Positions 33,788 to 40,756 of a stretch of DNA of 44,380 nucleotides are shown here, piece by piece. Location of the stretch: assembly GCA_045648605.1 (NCBI GenBank), contig JAZROG010000138.1, positions 1 through 44,380 on the forward strand, in the 5' to 3' direction. The translations under genes were made by a program, and so were the position numbers. The stretch comes from SIG710 sp045648605 (lineage in GTDB: Bacteria; Bacillota; Clostridia; Oscillospirales; CAG-272). The first letter of the stretch is position 1. Every line of letters begins with the position of its first letter. The notes under the pieces are model-generated. The model was not told the DNA's origin. It ran no database searches and was given only the letters and a program-made list of their open reading frames with translations.

Positions 33788-34669
33788 TTATTTATTTGCG
33801 GATATTTGTTCCTTGTTCTTTTGCTTTTCATCGTCATTTTCGGTGATAAGATTCTTTCTGAGAACCCCAAAAAGTGCATCTATCGTTACAGAGCTCCTCA
33901 GCTCGCCATCAATGGCATAGGAAATATGACCTGTTTCCTCTGAGACCATGACTGCTATGCAATCGTTATCGCCTTCCGTTGCGCCAACGCCGGCTTTATG
34001 TCTTGAGCCGAGATCGAGAGGAAGCAAGGGATTATTCGATATTTCATCAAAGAGCACTCTTGCTTTTGAGATTCTGAAATCACTGATGACGATCGCACCG
34101 TCATGAAGCGGAGAATTCTTAAAGAATATGTTTTCGATAAGCTCGCTTGTAATATCGCTGTTAAGGCTTACGGACTTCATCTCATCATATGCATTAAGCT
34201 CCTTTTCGCGTGTGAAAATGATCAGTGCGCCTACACAGTGCTTTGACATATTTTGAATAGCTCGGCAGATATTTTCGATTACAACGATCTGCTCGCCATC
34301 ACCCATGAGATTTCTCTTTGTTCCGAAGCGCTTGCTTGCGTATCCGACATTTTCAAGGAGTGTTCGAATTTCAGGCTGGAAAATAACAACAATCGCAATA
34401 AGACCGAATTGCATTATGGTTTCAAGCACATAAAAGGTTGCTTTCAGATTAAGCAGATATGAAACAAGGGTGAGAAGCAAAACAGCAAAGATACCCACAA
34501 GAAGTCTTCCCGACCTTTTTTTCATAATTCCGATAAGGAATTTCGCGCAAATATATAGAAGCACCGAAAGCACAAAAATATCAAGGACATTTAAAATTAC
34601 GCGAAGAACTGCGGAGCTTGAGCTTATCTCCGAAATCCAATATGACAAATTTTCTCTGATATTCAGCAT
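33788..34669 (-). CDS. cdaA: Diadenylate cyclase CdaA
   Basis: A 293-residue membrane enzyme that makes c-di-AMP from two ATP, controlling potassium and wall homeostasis. Three N-terminal helices (about 22-45, 53-72, 76-95) precede the DAC domain. The DGA motif is in SPLHDGAIVISDFRI, and the second catalytic motif reads GSRHKAGVGATE, i.e. R-H-K where R-H-R is usual. GGAGG precedes the ATG and a good promoter is at 34723-34751. It heads the long minus-strand transcription unit. Confidence 0.97.
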   Translation of the reverse strand: MLNIRENLSYWISEISSSSAVLRVILNVLDIFVLSVLLYICAKFLIGIMKKRSGRLLVGIFAVLLLTLVSYLLNLKATFYVLETIMQFGLIAIVVIFQPEIRTLLENVGYASKRFGTKRNLMGDGEQIVVIENICRAIQNMSKHCVGALIIFTREKELNAYDEMKSVSLNSDITSELIENIFFKNSPLHDGAIVISDFRISKARVLFDEISNNPLLPLDLGSRHKAGVGATEGDNDCIAVMVSEETGHISYAIDGELRSSVTIDALFGVLRKNLITENDDEKQKNKEQISANK

Positions 34670-34722
34670 TAGAGCACCTCCAAATTATGGATAAAATATG
34701 CGATTATAATTATATATAATAT

Positions 34723-34751
34723 ATTATAACACATATTACTCGATTTTTCAA
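34723..34751 (-). promoter_or_regulatory. Promoter of the cdaA operon
   Basis: Minus strand: TTGAAA (34746-34751), 17-base spacer, TATAAT (34723-34728). Several additional TATAAT-like boxes follow in the AT-rich leader. No riboswitch fold was recognised. Confidence 0.75.
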
Positions 34752-34792
34752 ATAAATATTGAAAAAAATTTCGATTTTTTTAAAAAAATGAT

Positions 34793-34822
34793 GTCCGACC
34801 CGCAAATTATTGCGAGTCAGAC
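34793..34822 (-). terminator. Terminator of the 34844-35059 gene
   Basis: Arms 34793-34805 and 34810-34822 form a 13-bp stem (two G-U pairs in the minus-strand RNA) with a 4-base loop, followed on the minus strand by ATCATTTTTTT. Confidence 0.85.
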
Positions 34823-34843
34823 CATTTTGTTAAATTTTTTGAA

Positions 34844-35059
34844 TTATTTAACGAGATTTTCTCTGAATTTAAGTATGTCAAGCCAGCAAACGTTAGTAGA
34901 GAGATCTCTGCCGTCGTTAATCATGCCCTCGCATACATATTCAAGATTTGTGCTGTTATAAATCGTTCCGTCTTCACCCACAAGGTCTGCATAAACTATA
35001 AAATCATTGCCTTCCTTGTCCTCATAAACGATATAACCTCTGAAGGTTAGGTTCTTCAT
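34844..35059 (-). CDS. Hypothetical small protein or C-terminal gene remnant
   Basis: A 71-residue acidic protein from the ATG at 35059 (MKNLTFRGYIVYEDKEGNDF start; CWLDILKFRENLV end), with two cysteines and beta-rich character. The reading frame continues upstream with plausible residues (FSHEVTNFSKSDY) but reaches AT-rich non-coding sequence. No ribosome site sits before this ATG; instead AAAGGA serves an 11-codon frame at 35092 (MKLLTSPNLTT) whose TGA overlaps this ATG. It may be translated by coupling, or it may be the tail of a lost larger surface protein. No family recognised. It has its own terminator. Confidence 0.5.
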   Translation of the reverse strand: MKNLTFRGYIVYEDKEGNDFIVYADLVGEDGTIYNSTNLEYVCEGMINDGRDLSTNVCWLDILKFRENLVK

Positions 35060-35268
35060 GTAGTCAGATTTGGAGAAGTTAGTAACTTCATGACTAAAGT
35101 TCCTTTCTTTTTTATTTTGATTATTTAATTTGGGAACAACTTGTAAAAATAAGAAAAAATATATTATATATTGTATCACAAACAAGCATTTTTCACAATA
35201 AAATAGTTGGATTTTTTAAAAAACCGCATTTTACACAAATTACTCCATATCATTTTATGCAGAAAGAC

Positions 35269-35308
35269 AAAAAACATGGCTGATTGCATAAAATCAGCCA
35301 TGTTTTTT
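35269..35308 (-). terminator. Terminator of the cohesin-domain gene
   Basis: AAAAAACATGGCTGATT (35269-35285) and AATCAGCCATGTTTTTT (35292-35308) form a perfect 17-bp stem with a 6-base loop, 10 bases after the gene's stop; symmetric A and T runs make it usable in both directions. Confidence 0.92.
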
Positions 35309-35318
35309 GTTAATAAGA

Positions 35319-35885
35319 TCAATCGAGATTAACCTTGCAGCCTTCAAGGGTGAAGATTACATCCTCAAAATTCTGATTTGTGTTATCTCCGATGTTTGAA
35401 ACGAGGCTAAGCTCTGTTTCACCTGTCGCGCCTTCAAGAATCTCAAAGGAAACTACATAAAGAACACCATCACCTGTAAAATCGGTAGGGTTTATGTAAA
35501 CCGCAGTTGCAAAATCAAGCTCGGCAACAGCATCGCCGCCCTTCTGAATATTGGAATAAATATTTGCGGGCTCAACAAGCTCGGAATCTGTGATCTCAAC
35601 AGGTCTCAGCTTTGTATTGTCATAATGGAGCTGGATGTTGAATGCCGCAAGTCCCTGATTGCCGGAAATTGAAACGCTTGCGAAAAGCTGGTTACCAACC
35701 ACCTCTGCAGAAACGGAAACTACACCGCCATCGACCTTTGCATCGGTTTCGGGAGTCTGTGAAGTTATCGGATTTGAGTCTGCTGCACCGCTCTCCGAAT
35801 TGTCATTTGTCTTTTCGCCGCAGGAAACCATGCAAGAAAGGACAAGCACGAGTGAAAGAAGAAGAGCAAAAATTCTTGTTTTCAT
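35319..35885 (-). CDS. Lipoprotein with a single cohesin-like domain
   Basis: A 188-residue secreted lipoprotein. The ATG at 35885 follows GGAGG by 8 bases; longer frames upstream have no signal sequence. Residues 1-18 are a signal peptide with lipobox candidates LVLSC and MVSC. A Ser/Asn/Thr-rich linker (about 23-48) leads to one cohesin-like domain (about 49-188): VVSVSAEVVGNQLFASVSIS, LAAFNIQLHYDNTKL, VAELDFATA, GDGVLYVVSFEI and TGETELSLV match the cohesin strand pattern. Cohesins bind dockerin-bearing enzymes in cellulosomes; here one domain would be tethered to the cell membrane. No dockerin is visible in this window. Promoter and terminator are its own. Confidence 0.85.
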   Translation of the reverse strand: MKTRIFALLLSLVLVLSCMVSCGEKTNDNSESGAADSNPITSQTPETDAKVDGGVVSVSAEVVGNQLFASVSISGNQGLAAFNIQLHYDNTKLRPVEITDSELVEPANIYSNIQKGGDAVAELDFATAVYINPTDFTGDGVLYVVSFEILEGATGETELSLVSNIGDNTNQNFEDVIFTLEGCKVNLD

Positions 35886-35918
35886 AAAAAATCCTCCAAA
35901 ATTTACTTTTGCCCGATT

Positions 35919-35947
35919 ATTATAACATACTTTTATGATTTTTGCAA
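35919..35947 (-). promoter_or_regulatory. Promoter of the cohesin lipoprotein
   Basis: Minus strand: TTGCAA (35942-35947), 17-base spacer, TATAAT (35919-35924). It lies inside the tail that the upstream broken GH26 gene would have had. Confidence 0.75.
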
Positions 35948-35989
35948 GAGGTATATTGATTTTTTGTTTTAAAGCATTTCGCAACATCC

Positions 35990-37024
35990 TCAAGGCCGAG
36001 AATACCTTCTGCATTCATAAAAAGCATCGCCCTTTGTCATTTCGTTGATCGTAATGGGAGAAGTCCATGTAAGCATATATGTTGTGCTATATCCGTCAGC
36101 AGACATACGGCGAACAAGCTTAAGAAGATCCTCGCCTGTAAAGAGATCGGGCTGCTTTGTACCAAGCTCGGCATTGGCTCTTATATTGCCCGCGGGTCCC
36201 CATTCTGCAATAGCGACCGGCTTGCCGCTTGAAGCAAGATCCTTATATGTGCTGTTAAGTGAAATCTCATAATTTCCACCGCTGTACCAATCCATTGCAA
36301 CAAAATCGCACATATCACCGGGATAACCGTAAAGTGCACGAACCATGCTCGGGCTATTGTCTCCAACGATATTGGGACTGAATTCCCAAAGAAGATTATC
36401 AAGATTTCTTTCGATTGTCAAATAATCATAGATATATTTCCAGGTCGCCACAAATGTTTCTTCCTTTATAGCCCTGCGTTCCTCAGTTTCCGGATCTTTT
36501 TGAACCATGCAGAACCAGAACCAGTCGCCGTTTGTTTCATGGAGAGGTCTCCAAATGACGGGAACATTGTTATTCTTCAGCTTTTCAAGGAAATCTGCAA
36601 TCGCCGCAAGCTCGATCTTAAAATATTTGTTAAGCTCTGTGCCATCTGTAATCATTTCGATCCAGGTTTCATCAAATCCAAAGAATCCACGATAGTCGTC
36701 AACATCGGGTTTTTTATTTTTAGGGTTTGCCATATGGGCTCTGCAGGTGATAAGACCGCCTCGCTCTGCATAGTCGGTAAGCTCCGAGACCACCTGCTCG
36801 ATGCCATCCTTGCCAAGCCTTACAGGATTTGACATTCTAATATCAAGGCCGAGTATTCCGGGGTATTTTCCGGTATTATTCTTAAATCTTTCAAGGGTTT
36901 TGCCTACCATAGCGGGATAGTTTGACATCTCCTCGCCAATAATCATAAGATCCTTATCGTCATATACCTTTTTGAAAAGCTCAACAACCTATTCCTGTGA
37001 ATACGTGGTTACATCTCCTTTGTT
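35990..37024 (-). pseudogene. Truncated GH26 glycosidase (beta-mannanase-like)
   Basis: Remnant of a second GH26 gene. Homology to the intact copy at 37909-39843 begins immediately after the dipeptidase stop (NKGDVTTYSQE), is interrupted by an in-frame TAG (plus-strand 36988-36990), continues as VVELFKKVYDDKDLMIIGEE, and runs through the whole catalytic barrel. Both catalytic glutamates remain (WRPLHETNGDWFWF and AIAEWGPAGN). Near the 3' end an extra T in a T-run (about 36018-36023) shifts the frame; in the other frame FMNAEGILGLEDVAKCFK matches the paralogue's FMDYPMTLGQADVKALFD. Signal peptide and N-terminal domain are gone. An internal ATG at 36946 could still start a 318-residue cytoplasmic product. 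Confidence 0.85.
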
Positions 37025-37903
37025 TTAAATATTTTTCTTGACAAAATTACTTGCGTTTTCATATGCAAGCTTATCTGCAATCTCTTTGCCAAAGTGGCAA
37101 CAGAGAATATCATATATCTTACCAATGCTTTCGATTCCCGTGATGCCACTCGGCATTGGCGCGCCGTCCATATCCGCACCAAAGCACACCATATCTTCTC
37201 CGCCAAGAGAAAGATAGTGATCAAAATGACGGATTATGTCATCCGCGGTGCAATTTTCCTCATCCTTTGCTAAATGATAGGCACAAAAGCTGAGTCCCAC
37301 GATGCCGCCAAGATCCTTTATGCGTAAAAATTGCTCATCTCGCAAATTTCTCATATGAGAATGAAGCGAATAGGCACAGGAATGAGAAGCGATAACGGCC
37401 TTTCCCTGCTTTTCCCCTATAGACAATATTTCCGATGCGCTTTCAAGCGAGCAATGGGAAATATCGGGAATTATTCCGAGATCAAAGCATTTTTCAATAA
37501 CCGCCCTTCCGAAATCGGTGAGTCCAACACTTGTATCAAAGGCTCCGCCGATTATGCTCTCACCGCGCCACATTGGAATGAGAAATTTTATACCCATAGA
37601 ATGAAGCAACTCAAGCCTTTCTATTTTACCGCACAGAAGCCTCGCATCCTCAAGCGAAAAAGCAAAAGGACCGAAATCGCAAGGCACGGTGCTGTGGCGC
37701 AGAAAATTTGCGTGCATCGAGAGAAAATCCTCAAAGCATTCCTCGTCACTGCGCTCATTATCGCACCACAGAGCCATTATCTGCTTATAATCATCAAAAT
37801 ATTTCGCTCTTTCAAGAGAAATATTCAGCTTATTTTTTTGGAATCCCGTCTCTTGAACATACATTTCATATGCTGTGTCGCAATGCAGATCAAAGAATTT
37901 CAT
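37025..37903 (-). CDS. M19 membrane-dipeptidase-family metallopeptidase
   Basis: A 292-residue TIM-barrel dipeptidase of the renal-dipeptidase family. Metal-ligand motifs are H-x-D in FFDLHCDTAYEMY (residues 3-15), DISHCSLESASEIL and VIASHSCAYSLHSHMRNL. Bacterial members cleave Xaa-D-amino acid dipeptides. No signal peptide, so probably cytosolic. It is shorter than most family members (about 310-330 residues). It sits between an intact and a broken GH26 gene, starting 5 bases after the former's stop, and the broken copy begins in the same frame immediately after its own stop codon, suggesting that a rearrangement placed them together. Confidence 0.9.
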   Translation of the reverse strand: MKFFDLHCDTAYEMYVQETGFQKNKLNISLERAKYFDDYKQIMALWCDNERSDEECFEDFLSMHANFLRHSTVPCDFGPFAFSLEDARLLCGKIERLELLHSMGIKFLIPMWRGESIIGGAFDTSVGLTDFGRAVIEKCFDLGIIPDISHCSLESASEILSIGEKQGKAVIASHSCAYSLHSHMRNLRDEQFLRIKDLGGIVGLSFCAYHLAKDEENCTADDIIRHFDHYLSLGGEDMVCFGADMDGAPMPSGITGIESIGKIYDILCCHFGKEIADKLAYENASNFVKKNI

Positions 37904-37908
37904 ATTTT

Positions 37909-39843
37909 TTATTTAAGCTCATCAAAGAGTGCCTTGACATCTGCCTGACCGAGAGTCATGGGATAATCCATGAATTCCTTGGACTTTCCAAGCTCGGGAA
38001 TTGAAATGTTACTTGTCCATGTAAGGAAATAACCGAATTTATAATCTTTTCCGCTTCTCTTTATTTCCTCAAACATACCCAAAATAGACTCGCAAGAGAA
38101 AATATCCTCCTGGATCTCACCTTCTGCGTCTGCAACAAGATTTCCGCTTGGACCGAATTCCGTTATATTGACCCCCATTCCAAGGGAAAGAAGGTCGGAA
38201 TATGTAGGTGAGCTTTCAAGAATATAAACATTTGCATCGCCTGTGTACCAGTCAAAGCCAACGAGATCAACATAATCCTTTCCGGGGAAGCCGTAAAGAG
38301 GAGCTGTCATACTCGAGCTTTCATTGCCGATATTGGGGCTGTATTCCCAGAGAAGATTGTCAAGGCCACGCTCGATGGTGAAATAATCATGAATATATCT
38401 CCAAAGTTTCCGAAAAGAAGCCTCGCTTACCTTAATATCGCCCTGAACCATGCAGAACCAGAACCAGTTTCCGTTTGCCTCGTGGAGAGGTCTCCAGATA
38501 ACGGGAACTCCATTTCGCTCCAGCGCTTCAAAGAAATCCGCAATTCCCGAAAGCTCCTGCTTAAAGGACTTATTATAATCTGTTCCTTCTGTTATAAGAG
38601 CTGCCCATGCATCATCACCGCCAAGTCTGCCGCAATAATTCTCAACAGCGGGGTCACCGCCATTTTCTACAGGATTGGAAAAATGAGCACTTGCTGTGAC
38701 AAGTCCGCCACCCTCGGCAAATCTTGTAAGGTCTGCTACAACCTTTGCTCCACCCTCTTCCCCAAGCTTGACGAGATTTGCATATCTGACATCAAGACCG
38801 AGGATACCTGGGTATTGACCGGATTTTTCATAGTAATTTTCAAGCGTATTTGAAACCTGATTTACTCCGTTTGTGATCTCTGTGCCAACGATTAACTCAT
38901 CGGAATTATAGACCTTATTTATAACAGCCAAAACATCCTCTTTTGAGTATATCTCGCCAAGCTCATATATCGCATCGGTATTGTGATAGGATGTGATATC
39001 AAGCTTTCTGTCAACAGCGCCATCAAGAAGCATTTTGATATAATTTACGCTCCAATCAGCATCATAATATGCAGGAGTTATCTCAATATTGCTATCAACA
39101 ACTGCAAAGGATGACCTTTTATTATCACTCCCTACATTGCCGATTCTGATAAGCTTGCTTTCGTCGGGAATCTCGTAGCCGGGTGCAACTATAACCTCAA
39201 GCTTAACATCGGCAATGTCAAAAATTACATCCGCTATCTTGATAGCAATACTTGCAAACGCGGGCGAATCTGAAACAACGGTATAATCCATAATGGATGC
39301 ACCATCGATGGTCAGATTATCGATCAACTTTGAATCGTGAGAAAAGAAATATCCCTTTTCATCGCCGGGGATGCAGAGCTTGCCCGATTTATTAACCATT
39401 TTTGTAGTCCAAAGATCAACGGCTGCCGAAAGTGCATCAACAGATCCGCCGCAAATAATGATCTTATTGCCGACTCTCTTGATAACATATTCGTTATATG
39501 TCAAAGCTCCTACAAGCGCCTTGCTATCCTTACGGTTAGTGAAGCCAAGAAGAATTTCCTTTTCTGCTTCTCCGCCGAAGTCTGTCTTGAGCCTTACATC
39601 GGCACCGAAATCAGTGTTCAGCTTTTCGCAAAATGATGAAGCGATTGCAGTTTCTTCGCTTGAAGAGTTTTCGCTTCTTACGATGGTGAATTCCGCAAGA
39701 TCCTCGATAGCACCGAGTACGGCTGTATTTTTCTTTGTCTCCTCCTTGTTGCTTGAATTCGGCGTTTCCTTGCTGCAGGTGCCGAGAAATGCAGCCGAGC
39801 AAGCAAGCAAGAGCGCAAGAAGTACAAGTAAAATTTTCTTCAT
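37909..39843 (-). CDS. GH26-family lipoprotein (beta-mannanase-like)
   Basis: A 644-residue secreted lipoprotein. Signal peptide 1-20 with lipobox LLLAC or LGTC, then a Ser/Lys/Asn linker. Residues about 50-290 form an N-terminal alpha/beta region like those ahead of alpha-glucuronidase-type enzymes (IVRSENSSSEETAIASSFC, KEILLGFTNRKDS, NEYVIKRVGNKIIICGG). The GH26 barrel (about 300-640) has the acid/base glutamate in VIWRPLHEANGNWFWF and the nucleophile in VNITEFGPSGNL. GH26 enzymes cleave beta-1,4-mannan or some beta-glucans and xylans; mannan is the commonest. A near-consensus promoter (39891-39919) drives it. No dockerin or binding module is seen. Confidence 0.93.
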   Translation of the reverse strand: MKKILLVLLALLLACSAAFLGTCSKETPNSSNKEETKKNTAVLGAIEDLAEFTIVRSENSSSEETAIASSFCEKLNTDFGADVRLKTDFGGEAEKEILLGFTNRKDSKALVGALTYNEYVIKRVGNKIIICGGSVDALSAAVDLWTTKMVNKSGKLCIPGDEKGYFFSHDSKLIDNLTIDGASIMDYTVVSDSPAFASIAIKIADVIFDIADVKLEVIVAPGYEIPDESKLIRIGNVGSDNKRSSFAVVDSNIEITPAYYDADWSVNYIKMLLDGAVDRKLDITSYHNTDAIYELGEIYSKEDVLAVINKVYNSDELIVGTEITNGVNQVSNTLENYYEKSGQYPGILGLDVRYANLVKLGEEGGAKVVADLTRFAEGGGLVTASAHFSNPVENGGDPAVENYCGRLGGDDAWAALITEGTDYNKSFKQELSGIADFFEALERNGVPVIWRPLHEANGNWFWFCMVQGDIKVSEASFRKLWRYIHDYFTIERGLDNLLWEYSPNIGNESSSMTAPLYGFPGKDYVDLVGFDWYTGDANVYILESSPTYSDLLSLGMGVNITEFGPSGNLVADAEGEIQEDIFSCESILGMFEEIKRSGKDYKFGYFLTWTSNISIPELGKSKEFMDYPMTLGQADVKALFDELK

Positions 39844-39890
39844 TTTAGATCCTCCAAAGGCAAAATAATCGGCTACTATAAACCTATAAA

Positions 39891-39919
39891 ATTATACAGC
39901 ACATTATATGAAAAGTCAA
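39891..39919 (-). promoter_or_regulatory. Promoter of the GH26 lipoprotein
   Basis: Minus strand: TTGACT (39914-39919), 17-base spacer, TATAAT (39891-39896). Its -35 element is part of the motif CGGCACTTGA that also occurs at the small-lipoprotein promoter. Confidence 0.85.
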
Positions 39920-39925
39920 GTGCCG
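39916..39925 (-). promoter_or_regulatory. Shared promoter motif, copy 1
   Basis: CGGCACTTGA on the minus strand, covering the start of the GH26 -35 box, with TTGCAT further upstream. The same motif occurs at 40642-40651 in the same position relative to a promoter. Confidence 0.5.
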
Positions 39926-40090
39926 CTGAATAATGCAATTCAATACTTTTTCGTCAAAAGAAACAAATCATATGCTCGTTTTTTGGAGACAAATTCCTGT
40001 TATTTATGCCGCGTTTTTGTGGTCGAAATCATTTTTGTGACTTTTTTAACATTATATGACATTGAGTTTTGTTTGATTTAACAAAAAAGA

Positions 40091-40117
40091 GAGGCGCGGA
40101 ATTTTATTCCGTGCCTC
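40091..40117 (-). terminator. Terminator downstream of the 58-residue lipoprotein
   Basis: GAGGCGCGGAA (40091-40101) and TTCCGTGCCTC (40107-40117), one mismatch (C-A in the minus-strand RNA), followed on the minus strand by TCTTTTTTGTT. Confidence 0.75.
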
Positions 40118-40204
40118 AGGCTGTCGAAAAAGCTGTTATACCGCAAAGAAATAAAGACAAAAGGCAAACAAAAGCATAACAAAAGCAAAAACATATCAAA
40201 AGAG

Positions 40205-40239
40205 AAGCACAAGGCAATCCCGGAGAAAGCCTTGTGCTT
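40205..40239. repeat. Inverted repeat (hairpin A)
   Basis: AAGCACAAGGC (40205-40215) and GCCTTGTGCTT (40229-40239), a perfect 11-bp stem with a 13-base loop. No strong T-run directly follows, so simple termination is not obvious. Confidence 0.7.
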
Positions 40240-40251
40240 ACTTGCTTTTTC

Positions 40252-40298
40252 CGTTCTTACACTCTGGCGTACAAGGTACGCCTACGAATGTAAGAACG
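40252..40298. repeat. Nested inverted repeats (hairpin B)
   Basis: The outer arms CGTTCTTACA (40252-40261) and TGTAAGAACG (40289-40298) enclose the inner arms GGCGTAC (40266-40272) and GTACGCC (40276-40282) with a 3-base loop. Both stems are perfect, separated by a small internal loop. Confidence 0.75.
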
Positions 40299-40335
40299 AA
40301 AAATATACCTACCTTTTTCGAAGCCTCGTAAAAAT

Positions 40336-40512
40336 TTAATTTTCAACCCAATATTTTACAGTGTCCTCAGCAACGTGGATATCGACCTTTTCGCCGTTAA
40401 GGTCGGTCATAGTTATTGTTGCGTCGGACAATGGGGTGCCAACCGACTCACCGCAAGAAACAGCAAGTAGAGCCACAAGCGTGATAAAAAACAAACATAC
40501 AATTCTTTTCAC
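40336..40512 (-). CDS. Small 58-residue lipoprotein, family not recognised
   Basis: GTG start at 40512 with ACGGAGG 8 bases upstream. Residues 1-19 are a classic lipoprotein signal (KRI then CLFFITLVALLAVS) ending at SC; Cys20 would be lipidated. The mature part is 39 residues, acidic, with a plausible beta-hairpin (ATITMTDLNGEKVDIHVAED) and a closing KYWVEN. Two good promoters precede it and a terminator follows at 40091. It is too short for most gene finders. No known domain; it is not a dockerin (no calcium-loop repeat). It lies between the sugar isomerase and the GH26 lipoprotein, all on the minus strand. Confidence 0.75.
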   Translation of the reverse strand: MKRIVCLFFITLVALLAVSCGESVGTPLSDATITMTDLNGEKVDIHVAEDTVKYWVEN

Positions 40513-40538
40513 GGAACATACCTCCGTATTTTAAGATA

Positions 40539-40566
40539 ATTATATATTAACGAGAAGAAAAAACAA
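40539..40566 (-). promoter_or_regulatory. Proximal promoter of the small lipoprotein
   Basis: Minus strand: TTGTTT (40561-40566), 16-base spacer, TATAAT (40539-40544). Predicted leader is about 20 bases and contains the ribosome site. Confidence 0.6.
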
Positions 40567-40616
40567 GTTCTTTTTGACAAATTCGGCAATTTATATATCT
40601 ACTTATTGTTTATTTT

Positions 40617-40645
40617 ATTATACCGCCAAAATGCTTTCAATTCAA
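40617..40645 (-). promoter_or_regulatory. Distal promoter of the small lipoprotein
   Basis: Minus strand: TTGAAT (40640-40645), 17-base spacer, TATAAT (40617-40622), giving a leader of about 100 bases. Confidence 0.65.
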
Positions 40646-40651
40646 GTGCCG
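40642..40651 (-). promoter_or_regulatory. Shared promoter motif, copy 2
   Basis: CGGCACTTGA on the minus strand, overlapping the -35 box of the distal promoter, with TTGCAT shortly upstream, as at 39916-39925. Confidence 0.5.
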
Positions 40652-40714
40652 ATTAAATGCAACAATGTAAATAATCAGCAGTGAAGATATAAACCGATAA
40701 ATTCAAATGATAAA

Positions 40715-40745
40715 AAATGAGGTCGGAAAAGCCCCGACCTCATTT
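40715..40745 (-). terminator. Terminator of the sugar isomerase gene
   Basis: AAATGAGGTCGG (40715-40726) and CCGACCTCATTT (40734-40745) form a perfect 12-bp stem with a 7-base loop; the minus strand then reads a T-run. Confidence 0.92.
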
Positions 40746-40756
40746 AGATCACAAAA

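Larger units (their letters stand above)
39926..40335. other. Gene-free, A-rich stretch with several hairpins
   Basis: No coding frame of note on either strand. From 40091 onward there are three hairpins in a row (listed separately), flanked by loosely inverted GGCT(G)TCGAAAAAG-like sequences at about 40118-40132 and 40311-40328. The middle part, 40140-40205, is strongly A-rich on the plus strand. It may be the 3' part of the small-lipoprotein transcript, a small RNA, or a worn miniature element. Confidence 0.5.

Noticed and set aside
37025..37903. Dipeptidase-GH26 fusion protein by stop read-through
   Set aside because: The TAA is followed 12 codons later by a TAG in the same frame, and a cytosolic dipeptidase joined to a glycosidase domain has no precedent I know.
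37909..39843. A dockerin in the GH26 lipoprotein that would dock on the cohesin protein
   Set aside because: No duplicated calcium-binding loop-helix segment is visible anywhere in its 644 residues; the protein has its own lipid anchor.
40140..40210. CRISPR-like or tandem repeats in the A-rich AAAGCA stretch
   Set aside because: The short AAAGCAAAA-like units are irregular in length and spacing and explainable by base bias.
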